DNA of 64,000 nucleotides. Source: Dryocosmus kuriphilus. Lineage: Eukaryota; Arthropoda; Insecta; Hymenoptera; Cynipidae. Position numbers and translations under genes: made by a program. Positions 21,319-33,060 of the stretch are shown piece after piece (within the stretch, counting starts at the first letter, position 1; the number at the start of each line of letters is the position of its first letter). Under the pieces are notes generated by a model, which worked only from the letters and a program-made list of their open reading frames with translations, was not told the DNA's origin and did not search any database. The stretch lies in NCBI GenBank assembly GCA_038277395.1, contig CM076196.1, positions 92,008,236 to 92,072,235 on the forward strand, given 5' to 3'.

Positions 21319-22645
21319 CGAGACACGTACAGAAAGTAAGTGTACTGGTACCCTCACAGCTGTAGGGAATACTCTTTCGACATGTTGGCAACACTGCCGC
21401 ATAGCCTGATCCCTCTCCTTCCAAACCAGTCCAATCCGAGGTTAGTGTGTTGCAAACTCTTGACGCAGTATCATCTCTCGCGAAAAATGTCGATCGTATC
21501 TCCCGCCAAGTGCGAAATTCGCGCCGTCATTCGCTACCTCGTTGTGAAGGGAAAAGCTCCAGTTTAGATTTATAATGAGGTGAAAACTGTTTAAGTAATG
21601 GAGCTATGAATCGTACGAGTGTGTACAAGTGGTGTCCGAATTTAAAAATAGTCGTACTTCCGTGCATGACGATCAGAGGAGCGGAAGACCTTCAATTGTG
21701 ACTGACGAACTTGTGGAGAAAATCGAGATTGCGTTCCGTAACGATCGTAGATTAACGTTAGATGATCTTCCTGAGATGTTTCCGCAAATCTCCAGATCTC
21801 TGTTACACGAAACAATCACAGGAACTCTCGGATATCGAAAATTGTCTGCGACGTGGGTCCCAAAACAGCTGACAGAACAGCACAAGTTGAATCGAGTGCA
21901 GAGCTCCAAAGAGTTTTGGAGCGCTACGAACGCGAAGGTGATGATTTTCTCTACTCTATTGTTACTGGAGACGAAAATTGGTTTGCCCACTACACACCTG
22001 AAACTAAAAGGCAGTCTCAACAATGGCGCCGCACCTTATCACCCTCCGCCAAGAAATTCAAAGCCACAATTTCAGCCAAAAAAATCATGGCATCCGTGTT
22101 TTGGGACCAAAAGGCATAATTTTGATTGAATATCTGCCTCATGGGGAGACCATCTATACGGCAAGATACTGTGAGACGCAGAAAAAATTGAAAAGGGCGA
22201 TTCAGAATAAAAGGAGGGGCATGCTGACGAAGGGAGTCTGCCTGCTGCATGACAATGCCAAACCTCACACGGCCAACGCCACGAAGCAAATCCTGGACTC
22301 TTTTGGATGGGACGTTTTGAACCACCCCCCGTATTCCCCTGACCCGCCCCTTCAGATTTCTATCTCTTCACTTCCCTGAAGGTGCACGTGGCTGGAAACA
22401 AGTTTTCAACGGACGAGGAGGTGAAGGGGGAGGTGGAGAAGTTGGCGAAAGAGCTGGCGAGAGACTTCTTCGAGGCAGGCATCAAGAAATAGGTCCCGCG
22501 GCTCACCACTTGCATCGAGAGGGATGGTGACTATGTCGAAAAATAACTTACATATTTATAAGTGTAACGAACTATGTTTTTGTTTTAATAAATTTTTTTT
22601 GAAACCTACATAAATTGAGTACACTTACTTTCTGGACGTGCCTCG
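21319..22645 (+). mobile_element. mariner element, both TIRs and TA target duplication present
   Basis: The left end CGAGACACGTACAGAAAGTA and the reverse-complemented right end CGAGGCACGTCCAGAAAGTA match over about 30 bp with few differences. TA lies on each side. The 1,327-bp length is usual for mariner. It contains one transposase gene, broken by frameshifts. The ends look well preserved, so the copy could once have been mobilised in trans. Confidence 0.92.
21487..22546 (+). pseudogene. mariner transposase (DD34D family), frameshifted
   Basis: It starts at the ATG at 21,487 (MSIVSPAKCEIRAVIRYL) and ends DGDYVEK at 22,544-546. The N-terminal helix-turn-helix region includes DDQRSGRPSIVTDELVE. 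The catalytic core shows SIVTGDENWFAHYTPETK (first Asp) and LLHDNAKPHTA (second Asp). The third Asp lies in an SDFYLF block about 34 residues on, reachable only through a frameshift at about 22,340 ('YSPD' then out of frame). Stops occur near 21,567 and 22,490. Length and motif order fit a cut-and-paste mariner transposase; this copy cannot make one protein. Confidence 0.9.
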
Positions 22646-23164
22646 TACCTATAATTAGGCCTTCCAAATTTTATCTCTGACAACTGAACCCCACCGCTAA
22701 TCTAACTCATGGAATACTTTGCAAAAGTTTCAGCAAAAGGCGCAAACGCAAAACATGCAAACGCTGGCAAAACATGCGGCGGCTGACCGGCATTCGGCTA
22801 GGCTAAAATTGGCTAAAATCGTGCTGGACCCGAAAATGTCGGAAATACTCGAGAAAGATTCTCAAACGAAACTGTATATGATTTCGAAGTTTGCCATGAA
22901 TCTCAGGTTTCTGTCAAGTTCAAATCGAGAATATCAATTTCTAAAACACGTTTCTCAAATTATGATGCTCACTATTCCTCTTATTCAAATTACTATTCCA
23001 AAACTTAGAAGCATAATATTATTTTTTACGCAATGTTCATTTTTGTAAAAGAGATTCATAATATTTCGTACTTAAAATACTAATTTGCCTTCTTCGCTTA
23101 TTAAAGATTGTTATAATAATATTAAGCGTCCATACTGTGGTACGAGTAACTGTAATAAAATCTC

Positions 23165-23300
23165 GGTTTTTCCTATTCTGAAACGACATTATACTAACTT
23201 TTAAATCACTTTTATCATTTATTCTAACAAAAAATCTCTCCGCGCATAAACTTGGTATTTGGCGAATTGATTAATCTATACTTTCAAAATACATTTGCAG
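23165..23300. repeat. extra copy of the foldback arm sequence
   Basis: CACTTTTATCATTTATTCTAAC and flanking words match the reverse complement of about 20,755-20,870 in the right arm of the foldback structure, showing that the arm sequence is a dispersed repeat. Confidence 0.55.
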
Positions 23301-24590
23301 ATATTCATTCTATTGATCACAGGGTCACGTAAGGTCCCGTATATTTGGCGAGTTTTCTTTCTTTCTATAAAAAATCGAGAATCAAGTTATATATGGAATC
23401 AGGGCCGTGCTTTCCAAAACAAAAATTTTAAAGTTCGTTTAACCAACACCCTTAACAAAAAAGATGCTGTTTGACTTTTAATTTCAATTTGGTTTTTATT
23501 TCATTTTAATTTATTCTTACGTTGAGAAATATTAAATATTTAACGATATTTTTATTAACGTTATTTATTTGGCATTCCTATAGCGAAGCATGAAATGAGA
23601 TTTAGGTTAGAACAGGGGAGCTTGGATTTATGTGCATTCAACAGGGAACAGAATTGGTCAGCTGTGCGACATCGATTGACGTAAGGCTTAGGTCATACTT
23701 GACCTAAGATGGAATGAAAGCTATGATTTTATTGGCTTTCTACCTACCAAATTGACTACCCGTTGTGCAGTTTATCGGATTTCTGTTAACTGAAGAAAAA
23801 ATGATATAAAAGCTTTCTAAACCACACACTTCTCGTTGCAATAAACACTTGTCGAAAGTGGTGATCCCTGGTCTAAATTGAAACAAGATTTGGTGTGAGA
23901 ATGAAAATAAATCGCGGAGTAGTCCATGGCCAGCACGAACTGAAGTTTGTATAAGAGTACGTCTGATTTGCGATGCTGTGTGAGTGCGTGCGTTTAGGAT
24001 CATTCTAATTATACATCCCGACAAAAATAAATATTATCATGTCCAGCAGACTACAGTATTCTATTCTTATATATTTCAACCCGCTGGATACGAATCCGGT
24101 AACGAAATCTTTCTATCACGTCAAGTTTTTGTAAAAATTGACATTTTCGGAAATTTTCTTGAAACTCATTGACCTTACGATAATATAAGCACATACGATA
24201 TACAGGTGTCTTAATCGTCGCTACAGTGCCGATCCACCTCGTCGTAAATTGCTTTCAATACAGTCGGAGATTTGTAAATCCATTTTGGATGAAACCAGAT
24301 CTACGCATAAGATCCTACCCTATAATACAAGGCAGTTATGTATAAATCTTTTGTTGCACGGCAGGCTACCTCATGCTCGACACCATCTTGTTAGACTGGA
24401 AGAAAAACTTGACCTTAGATTTGAGAAGTGACTCCATTGGCTGCCCTCACGGTGCGTGCTTTGATATCTACTAGCTCCATTTATTGACCGCCATTAGTAA
24501 CCTCGCTAAGGGTTCTATCAAAAAATATCTTGAAAATCCACCATCGAAAAGTGCGTCAACCGTTTCTGCCCCGACAATAATCTTCGTGAA
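23301..24590. other. intronic stretch, nothing firmly recognised
   Basis: Frame 24,249-24,431 (+) encodes LLHGRLPHARHHLVRLEEK and looks protein-like upstream as well (about 24,215), but I could not assign it. The rest shows no structure. Confidence 0.4.
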
Positions 24591-24599
24591 CAACCTCGT

Positions 24600-25375
24600 G
24601 GCTTCAATAATATATTTCACGGATAACTCAGAAACTACGCGTGTGTTCAAAAAAATTATGGAAAGCAAATTTGTAGACCTCTTCTAGGTGAACAACTTCG
24701 TTTATCATTATTTTTTTTCGCATCTTGCGTAGTTTGTCGGGAAATTTGAATTTTTGATTTTTAATATCGTTTTCTCGATTAAAACAAAGACCGTGCATTT
24801 TACCGAAAAACGATTAATACAGAATTTTTAGATCTTTTTGAGCTGAAGAACTACGTTTAGTATAATTTTTTTCGTATCTAGAAAATTTTGGCAAGAAACA
24901 ATAGTTTTTTATTTTTAATAATTAGAACAAAAACCGTGCTTTTCATCAAAAAGTGGCTAAAACAAAGTTTGTAGATTTTTTTGGGATGAACAATTTTACT
25001 CTCTACTTTTTTTTTATCTCGCATATTTCAGCCGGAAAATTGATTTTTTAGTTTTGTGAAAACCGTTTTTGATGGATAAAACCATAACCGCTAGTCAAAA
25101 GCCGCTAGTTAACGAACTCGTCCATTTTTTTTGGACCCTAGAAGTGTGCAAAAGGGCAATCCAATCTGATGATTCTTTCAAAAGTTATCGCGGTAACAGA
25201 CGCCAACTACAATGACGACAACGACAACAACAACAACAACAACAGACAGACAGACACCGTCGTAAAAATCGTTTTTTCTCACTCAGGGGTCTCAAAACGT
25301 CGATTTTTGATGAAAACTGCGAGGGTCAATTTTTATATAAATCTAATACCTTCTCTGATGAGAATGTAAAAATTA
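24600..25375. repeat. long non-coding repeat, copy 2
   Basis: Direct-orientation copy of the 19,190-19,930 part of copy 1: the same opening (GGATAACTCAGAAACTACGC), the same internal units, the same CAACAACAA/GACAGACAGACA tract at about 25,215-25,255 and the same end (CTTCTCTGATGAGAATG). It stops at the same point as copy 1, which suggests a real element boundary near 25,375. Confidence 0.75.
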
Positions 25376-26328
25376 TTCGTTCAGAAATAAATAATAAAAT
25401 TCGAAAAAGTAAGTTTTTCATTGAAAAGAAGCACTTACAAAATTTATGTTTATTCAATTTTCCAAAAACTTAGGAAGAAATTATATGTACAAACATTTTA
25501 ACAGATAAAAAATATAAAAAAAGATTTGCCAAAAAAGTGTAGGCAGCAAGAGTCATCGGCTATCTCGCCAGTTGGAAGATCCTATTTTTCTAGCTCATGA
25601 AACCGTTGGCGAATTCTTCAAAACCTTTTTTCTCGTAACTGGCTAAATAGCGCGTATTCGCGCTTCGACTAATTAATAATCAGGTAACGAGCTTTCACTA
25701 CAAAATTGTGAATTAGAAAGAAACCTAATTTCCGGTCCACCCTTGTGAGTCGGATTTCCTGTATCGTGTTCACCTGAGCTGTATTCGAATCTGTAAGTAA
25801 ACTTAGATTTCGAGTCCTTTGGCTCCTCGTTTCACGTGAAAAATAATTGATAGAATAACAGGATAATTATTGAACAGTGAACTTATGGGTGGTTTTGACT
25901 ACTTTGGTGATTAAGAGAATCCTAACCTCTGAATCAGGTAATCTAGGTCATTTTTAGTTAAAAATAATAAAATTGTCAAATAAAATAACAGTCAGCTATC
26001 GTAAATTATGTTTAAATTTTTAGAAATAAGGATTTTTTCCTTGGATCGATCGACTCTTTGGGAGCATAAATTGTTCCAATCCATTAATTCCACCAGTTCG
26101 TAGAAAGCTATCAAATTGATGCATGGCTCGACTCCGGTCAACAATGTTCTTTTTAGTAAAATAATTTACTATTTTGTAATCAGCCACATCGTGAGTTACA
26201 ACACTTACATACTAGTTCTTGTACGTTGATTCTGGCTCCGCGTCATGTTTATGCCTAAAACCTGCGCTAATTTCCTACTGAGGACTCTCAATGAACAGAA
26301 ATATCTCACATATCGTTATATTTTCCAG

Positions 26329-26590
26329 GATTACACGAACCTCCTTACTACATCAATTATTCAAAAATTCGGCTTTTCGTTCATAACGTTGTAACATCTA
26401 AATACTTCGATCTAGCAATAGCTGCTGTGATTGGTTTAAATGTGGTTACAATGGCATTGGAGTTTTATATGATGCCTAAAGCGCTGACATATGCTTTGAA
26501 AATTTTCAACTATTTTTTCACAGCTGTATTTATATTGGAGTCTATAATGAAACTGCTGGCGCTAGGATTACACCTATACTTAAAAGATAA
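26329..26590 (+). CDS. Ca-alpha1T: T-type calcium channel alpha-1 exon: end of III-IV linker, domain IV S1-S2
   Basis: It follows TTTTCCAG and ends before GTAAGT (26,591). It enters with two bases that complete the Arg codon left by exon 347-539, and leaves in phase 2 (KD then AA, presumably Lys or Arg before the W-N-Q-L-D start of S3 in the family). It encodes HEPPYYINYSKIRLFVHNVV, then S1 (YFDLAIAAVIGLNVVTMALE) and S2 (IFNYFFTAVFILESIMKLLA), ending LGLHLYLKDK. No stop interrupts the 87 codons. GLNVVTM is characteristic of domain IV S1 in T-type channels. The next exon, coding S3 and the S4 voltage sensor, was not seen and should lie beyond 64,000. Confidence 0.96.
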
Positions 26591-26649
26591 GTAAGTGATT
26601 TTTGAACTATTTTTATCTTATTTTTGTCAATGCGAACATATTAAAGAGC

Positions 26650-27950
26650 CTGATTAATTTTTGCGATGAATCGTCGATTAAACACTAAATCAGTTACACA
26701 TATTATAATTATATCATGCGTAATTTGTTTAGTGTCCGAACTGGACATACATAACTCTTGATAACTCGATTACAACAGAGGCTGACATTCATTTTTTGTA
26801 TAGCATATGCATGATTTGAGCTGTTATTTATGCCTTTAAAGCGTGTCCACATTGCTGATTTTCGAATGCGATGATATCAGAGGGAACAGAAATGTGATCT
26901 CAGATGTGACTAATGAAAATTATACATCCATTTTGTATGCAGCACGGGGAAGAAGTGCTCGCTCTCCTAAGTCTCGTTATTAAAAAAACTACACTTATCG
27001 TAAAAGGTCCCACTTCCCCCACTTAGGGTATAATACACTATTTTCGGATCCAGAGACCTCATTAGGTGATTCTAAAATTTTGTGGTGCATAGTAACCAAA
27101 TCCGTTGGCTAAAATGCTTTATCTAGTCAGAATTTTGAGATATCTGGACCCAAAAGTACTTCAAATGACAATTTTTTACACTTGCTATTTAAAAATCGAA
27201 ATTACTTCTGAACCAGAAGATAGAGCTTAACTTGAAAAACCGGATTAGAATTTCTTCTCTTTCGTCAATGGGATTTTCAGGTTTCTATATTAAATTATAG
27301 AAAATGGAAACCTATTGAAAACTATAAGCGGAGTTATACAGACGACGAGCCATACCTTAGTCACGATAAGATTCCAGTGATTTTCAATAAACTGAACAAT
27401 ACTATTGTATATTCTATGTACACGAAATCTTTCATTGACTCAACCCAGATCCACCGATTCTACCATTGAGAAAGATTAAGCTAAACAACATGGTCCTTTG
27501 AGTCAGATTAGAGCCGTGAAAAGAAAGAACTGAAAATAAGTCAAAATTACTGAGAATACCGAGCAGAAGTTACCAAATATCGAATGCATCACAGTAATTC
27601 AGCGATTGAAAGGGTAATGTAATCACGATATATAGAGGATGACGAGGTACTGTAGATATCAAGCAACTGTGTGAGTCACAAGTCACACAGTTGCGAGACT
27701 ATTTTGACAGCAAGCGAGACCTTACACTTTATAATACCATCTGCGAAGCGGATCTCGATTACACGCCCCTGAACTTATACTCAGAGGAGGCCTTGAGTAA
27801 CACAGGCAGAAAGCATGTATCGAATCCATTTCAAATCAGGCAGCTCTTATACTTCAAGTTCCAGAATCTGGTGGGGACGAAATGCGATATTTTTTAAAGA
27901 AATTAGGTGATACTTATTTTTCTGATTTGCAAAAAAAAAAGAAATTTCTC
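26650..27950. other. intronic stretch, nothing recognised
   Basis: Frame 27,691-27,897 (+), starting MRDYFDSKRDLTLYNTI, has normal composition but no recognised family. No repeats or terminal structures seen. Confidence 0.4.
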
Positions 27951-27959
27951 AGAAATTGC

Positions 27960-28260
27960 TACTAGCGATCTAATCTCACTCCTACGTCTCCAATACTCAG
28001 AGCGTTACGTGCCTCTAACATACGTGGGCCCACACGTAGCGTTCAGGCCCGACGCACATTCAGTTCTCTTCTAGTTTTAGAGTAATAAAGACGTCCTGAA
28101 TTATATCCTCGAAAATTGCAGTTTTAATAAAAGTGATTCAAATAAGTGCTTATACCTAAGAAAAGGAATCTGGATACACGGACCAGCACAACCGAAAAGA
28201 AAAGTAATCCTACGGGATACTCAAGTCGTGAACTCCGAAATATCCACGGATTTCCGTGAG
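27960..28260 (+). repeat. LTR-like region upstream of gypsy gag
   Basis: It contains CATACGTGGGCCCACACGTA (an imperfect palindrome), CAGTTCTCTTCTAGTTTTAG, an AATAAAG signal at about 28,085 and a second AATAAAAG 45 bp on. This arrangement is typical of the R/U5 part of insect retrotransposon LTRs. No matching 3' LTR is in the window, so exact ends and primer-binding site are undetermined. Confidence 0.35.
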
Positions 28261-28929
28261 TAAGTAAGAGAGTACCTTTTTTTTTTTGCATAATTAGTTG
28301 CCGAATTGAGTAGGCGCTTTCCTATGTGAGGAAAAGATCGAGGGAAACCTTAAAAGTATTTAAAGTGAAAGGGTACCCAACATACCTCGGTAAATCTCTA
28401 CGAGGCCGCGAAAGACGGAAGACACAGCTGTGTAAAAAAAACATCTTTGCAACGCAGAGACAGCAGCCGCGAGATGATACGTCATCACGCCGGAATCCAG
28501 AATAAGATAAGGAAGAGTGAAGTCCACGGGCAGCACTCACCGTTATCAACACGTCAGCAGTCGATTCCAATTGCAGATAATCAGCGAGGTTTTCTGCGGT
28601 CACCAACCTGCTCATCGTAAGTTTTAGTAAAATTAAGATCAAAACTTGAAAAGTATAGGTCTCCTTTACGGTATGAGGTAGGCAACCATTATAAAACTAC
28701 AGTTAGTTTCACATTGGGTGGATCAATCTTTCACGGTTTTGGGTAAGGCATACTCCTTGTGCTCGTGAGCTTTACCTTTCCCAAATAAATACTTAAGTTA
28801 CTTTGGAATCATTTCCGTTGTTTTAGACGACGCCCTGCATTCCACTGTATTAAAGGACAAGTCCAAACAAACACAATTATACGCAAACGCGATCAGACAC
28901 CCGACACTCGAAACAAACGACGATAACTA

Positions 28930-30242
28930 CTCACATATCTTACTAGCATTGCAGCAGTTTGCCACTCAAGCATTTCAGAGGATTAGAAAACGGAGCGAGG
29001 ATAATACCCCAGGTATCGACTCCACATCGTCCAACGAGGTGGACTACACCCACACAAGACCGACCATGTCCGAGACTAGTTCCACTGATGGAGCCGGAAC
29101 CACACCCCTTACCCCACTGACTACGGAACACATGCTGGTAGTAGAAATTCTTTCCGAAATCAAGTTTTTAAAAGTGAATGTAGGAAACCTCGCTGACGAA
29201 AATTCGAAATGAGTCAGAGAGATAGTTGAAATAGGATGAAAAGCGGGATTGAAAGGAGAAATAGAGACTGACTACGAAGGAATTTTAACGTCCGATAAAG
29301 AAGATGTGAGTGAAAATGGTCAAAACATACCTGACTTGAATCAGGAGGAACGCGAGGGAGGAAACCAGACGAAACCAACGCACACGCTCACGAACGACCG
29401 AGAGGGGGCTGAGAAAAGTGCATACAGCAGTCAAAGTGGAAACATACCTGAGCCTACAAACACGTTTTGAAGCGAGCGAGCAGCAACGCAAAATAGGCAA
29501 AGAAAGCAGCAGCGTAAACTACCGCACCCCCACAGAAGTAAGTCAACAGAAGCGGAAGGAGTGGAGAGAGAAAACTACTCAGTGAGCGAAGAAGACAACG
29601 CGCGTCAACCAACACGTTTTCGTGTAAGAGAATCTGTGGGAGCAGAAAGAGGAACAAGAAAGAAACCTAACCGATGACAATATCCCAGATCGAGATGCTA
29701 TCAGAGCTATTAAGCCTCTAAATGGGCAAGACGATGCCGAAGTTGAGAAATTCATTAGGAAAGTCTAGAGAATTAGGCAGCAGTACAGCCACCCAGACCT
29801 GCTGCTAGATTTTATATTGTCAGAAAAAATTCAGTAACATGCCAAGGGAGCAATCCGCTTCAACGAGATCTACACCTGTGAGGATTTATATGAAGGCCTA
29901 CGGGAAATTTTGAAACAAGTGGGTTCAGTTAGCCATTTGAGAAGTAAGCTGGACAGCTGTAAACAAGGAGCGACTGAAACTACTCAGAATTTTAGTGTCC
30001 GATTCAGAGGAGTGATGAACGAACTTGAATATGCGTTTCAATCCTCACATAAAGGGCCTATGAGAAGAAGGATTGCCATCGACATAGAAGAAACTGAGTG
30101 TCTTCAGAAATACCTGATGAACCTAAGACGAGAAATAGGCTTGCAGGTAAAAGCTCAGAAACCATCAGATATCGGGAAAGCACAGAATATGGCTACTGAG
30201 ATGGAAACCTGGTTAAAAGAGAATCAACCAAGAGCAATTTAA
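28930..30242 (+). pseudogene. Ty3/gypsy-type gag remnant
   Basis: An N-terminal low-complexity Ser/Thr/Glu-rich stretch (28,949-29,470) is followed by a long acidic and basic region. The conserved part starts with LNGQDDAEVEKFIRKV at about 29,715 and runs through DLLLDFILSEKI, then in frame 29,910-30,242 HLRSKLDSCKQGATETTQNF and FRGVMNELEYAFQS, RRRIAIDIEETE and YLMNLRREIGLQVKAQKP. This matches the capsid region of insect Ty3/gypsy gag. No zinc knuckle, protease or RT follows, so it is truncated at about 30,242. Stops occur at about 29,210, 29,468, 29,766 and 29,835. Confidence 0.7.
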
Positions 30243-30249
30243 AAAGGAA

Positions 30250-30490
30250 TATATTAACCTTAATTTACCCATTGCTACAAAGATTCATGCGAGTTTTCAT
30301 CATGTGCCACAGCTTTTTTGGAAAACCGGAAGGGTTGTTGGATTTCACAGGGAACAGGCTGTCGAACCATTGCACCGTGACTTCAACAAAACTTGAGAAA
30401 AATATAAAGTTTCCAATGTAAATTCTGACTACCCTACAAACTTTTTAAGTGCACTGTGCGATTATAATAGTCATCACATTTTTTGTTATA
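30250..30490 (+). pseudogene. unclassified conserved remnant (IHASFHHVPQLFWK)
   Basis: The frame reads ATKIHASFHHVPQLFWKTG, then VVGFHREQAVEPLHRDFNKT, a stop, and EKYKVSNVNSDYPTNFL to ALCDYNSHHI. The order (HVP..., G.G...SEQA.E..H.DF, W..YKV, N.D.....L..A...YN..H) is one I recognise as common in TE-derived proteins of insects and other invertebrates, but I cannot name the superfamily. It lies directly after the gypsy gag, so it may be the target or a later insertion. Confidence 0.5.
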
Positions 30491-31055
30491 TTAATATAAT
30501 CAAATATAATATATATTATATCAGTCAATACCATTTTCGATGCATAAAATTCTATTTTTTTTGGCATAAGATTGTTATATTATGATGTTTCGTTGAAATA
30601 TATGTTGAATATATTAAATATATAAAGCTAAGTTGTCACACAAATTTGTTGTTTCTATTTTTGAAATTTTATTCTTATTTTTAATTTTTTTTTCGAAAAG
30701 CGCTCATTCAAATATTTTCCAAATAGGCTTAAAGAATGCAGAATTGATAGTAGAATGAGAAAAAAGATAATCCTGAAGGTGTCGTTCCGTCGCTATGAGA
30801 GCCCTCTTCTGGCGCACCTGGCGCAGTAATTGGTAAAAGTCGAAGAGTAAATTTTACTTCCAAACGACAAGTGTGTCTTGATTTTGAAAATGTGCACAAA
30901 AAAGCAATTCATAAATGGTAAATAACAGATTTGTACAGCTTCGATTGTTAGCTACTTCAATGCAACCGCTGCTTCTCGAAAAGAATATTGAATTACATTT
31001 TTTTCTTTTCAAGAATTGTTATACACATTTTACATCTAGATTTGATGTGCTCTCA
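30491..31055. other. AT-rich intronic stretch
   Basis: Nothing recognised apart from TATA-rich words around 30,480-30,620. Confidence 0.5.
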
Positions 31056-31059
31056 AGTG

Positions 31060-33060
31060 TTTCAGTAGGAGATGATATTAAATCGGTAATGAAAACGATT
31101 ATTAGGTTATGAACATGATGATCCGTATGAAACCGATACATCGTTGGGAATTAGAGAAACAAACGAAGAAATTGTTCTTCTGCATCTGAAAGTTTCACCT
31201 TTTCGTACGGGATTGAATGTTTCAGAAAATGAAAAAATAATCTACGCTAACATAGCGAAAACAACTTGTAAATGAGTTTTCTGAAGCCACAACAAGTAGG
31301 CTGTCAAGAACGTATGACACGCCACTTTGAAAAGACAATTTGTATGATCAATTTATAAAGAACTTTGGATTAGGATTGGGGAATTCTAAAACAAAATCGG
31401 AAAACATCCGCCTTCTAACGCTGTTGCCCGATGATTTTTCAGAAACTGATAACCTTCGCAAATTTTCGGTTATATGTATAGTATATGGTGGATAAAGCAA
31501 GGAAACTGAAAAAGGACAAGGCATTTATTATGCGCCTAATTCATACAGTGGTCATCCTATTCCGGACAAACATCTGAAGTTGGTAGAGGAATATTATTTA
31601 AATGATGGCTTGGATTATACTAGGCAGAGTCCGAATAAAAAGAACGTCATAAATGTTTTTGAAAATGGGAAAAAGGTGAAGAAGGTGAGACGCTTCTTGA
31701 TACGGAGCATTAATGAAATGTAAAAAAAATTTTTATATAAAAAAAACCCATCAGCAATTACTAGAAGATTTTAATTTCATCCACTGCGACGAAAATGGGT
31801 TATCATCGATCCTCGAATTGAAGTGTGCTTCTGTATTTACTGTGCCAATTTTGAACTCTGTCTAATCGCTCTCCAACACTTGAGAAATGAAAAGTCTAAT
31901 ATAAAAAAGATTCGTCAGAAGTATGTTCAGCTATAATGTGTTTTTCTGTATTAGAAAAGTGCGTTCTTTAAGAATGCGAGTTATGCCCAGGTACTGAAGG
32001 TTTAACCATTCTGAAACTTAACATCTCAGAAGACGTAGCTTGCGAAGAAGTAGTTCCTGCTCTGTGGAAAAAGGATGATTTAGAAAAATGAACGACATCC
32101 TTTAATACGTTTCTAGAAGAGCTGATACAATGGATAGTGAAAACAAATGTCTATAAATACGTGAAAAACATTCGAAGGGAGGAAATAATCATAGTAAAAG
32201 AAGAAGCAAAAGATAATCCAAGAAACCTCCTTCTACACGGTGATTTTTCAGAGAATTGGAAAAGGGTTTCGAAAAATGATATTCGAAGCTCTTACTGGAG
32301 AAGTTTTCAGTTCTCAATATTTAAACAGTTTACTATCACGGTGAAACAATACAAAGTTTTGCTATCGTCATTGACGATACAAAACATGATTTTGCGCATG
32401 CTTTTTTGTCAATGAATCGTATTACAGAAAACTTTGAAATGGATTCTAAGACGTATTCCATACATCAGACTACTATTATAACGGGCGTATATTATTAGAC
32501 GGAGCGCCTGCTCTTTTTTAGAACCGATTTAGGTTTTACAAGTTATCTAAATCATCAATTAATAAGAAATGGGGTTTCTCTGGAAGAGGACATATAAAAG
32601 GAGCTTGTAATGCAATCGGGGAACTGTAAAATATCTTTCCACTGATCACAATCTAAAACATTCACACTTAGAAGGCATCATCGTGACTAAAACTTTCGTG
32701 ACTAAAGTCAAAAACTACGTTCCTGCTATTAAACTGATTTTACTGTCTTCACAAGGTATGAAGAAATTTCGACGAATCAAAACGTAAGAGTGGAAGAGGA
32801 TGTCGTCCATCTCGTGAAGATGTCACATGCGGAAGATGGAGATTGATTGATGCAGGTTGATTGATGGACGTGATTTTAAGACTTCTGACATGGCCGAAAC
32901 TGCTAAAGACGACTGAGTTCCTAAATTATCTACGGAATCCAATGACACCTCTTCAGATCTCGAGGATTCTAATGAAAAATCTGAATAAATCGATAATAAA
33001 TATTTTGCTACAATGTTTCCTGAAAATAAGGAACTGGAAACGTGGGCCCAGGTAATATAT
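31060..33060 (+). pseudogene. unclassified DDE-like transposase-type gene remnant
   Basis: Conserved blocks occur in order in shifting frames: LLPDDFSETDNLRKFSV (31,420), HPIPDKHLKLVEEYYL and SPNKKNVINVFENGKKVKK (31,550-31,690), ILKLNISEDVACEEVVPALW (32,010), EELIQWIVKTNVYKYVKNI, then NPRNLLLHGDFSENWKRVS (32,215), LLDGAPALF and NRFRFYKLSK (32,495-32,540), GRGHIKGACNAIG (32,580) and EEFRRIKT-type sequence (32,760). The Asp-bearing 'GDFSENW', 'DGAP' and 'GHGKGACD' pattern is widespread in invertebrate genomes in proteins of unnamed function and looks like an RNase H-type catalytic core. Many stops; clearly dead here. I cannot name the superfamily. Confidence 0.6.

Larger units (their letters stand above)
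540..26328 (+). other. Ca-alpha1T: intron of the T-type calcium channel gene (about 25.8 kb)
   Basis: The intron is bounded by GTAAGT at 540 and TTTTCCAG ending at 26,328. The flanking exons join in phase and give a contiguous III-IV linker, so no exon need lie between them. It is packed with mobile-element remnants, listed separately. Confidence 0.9.
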
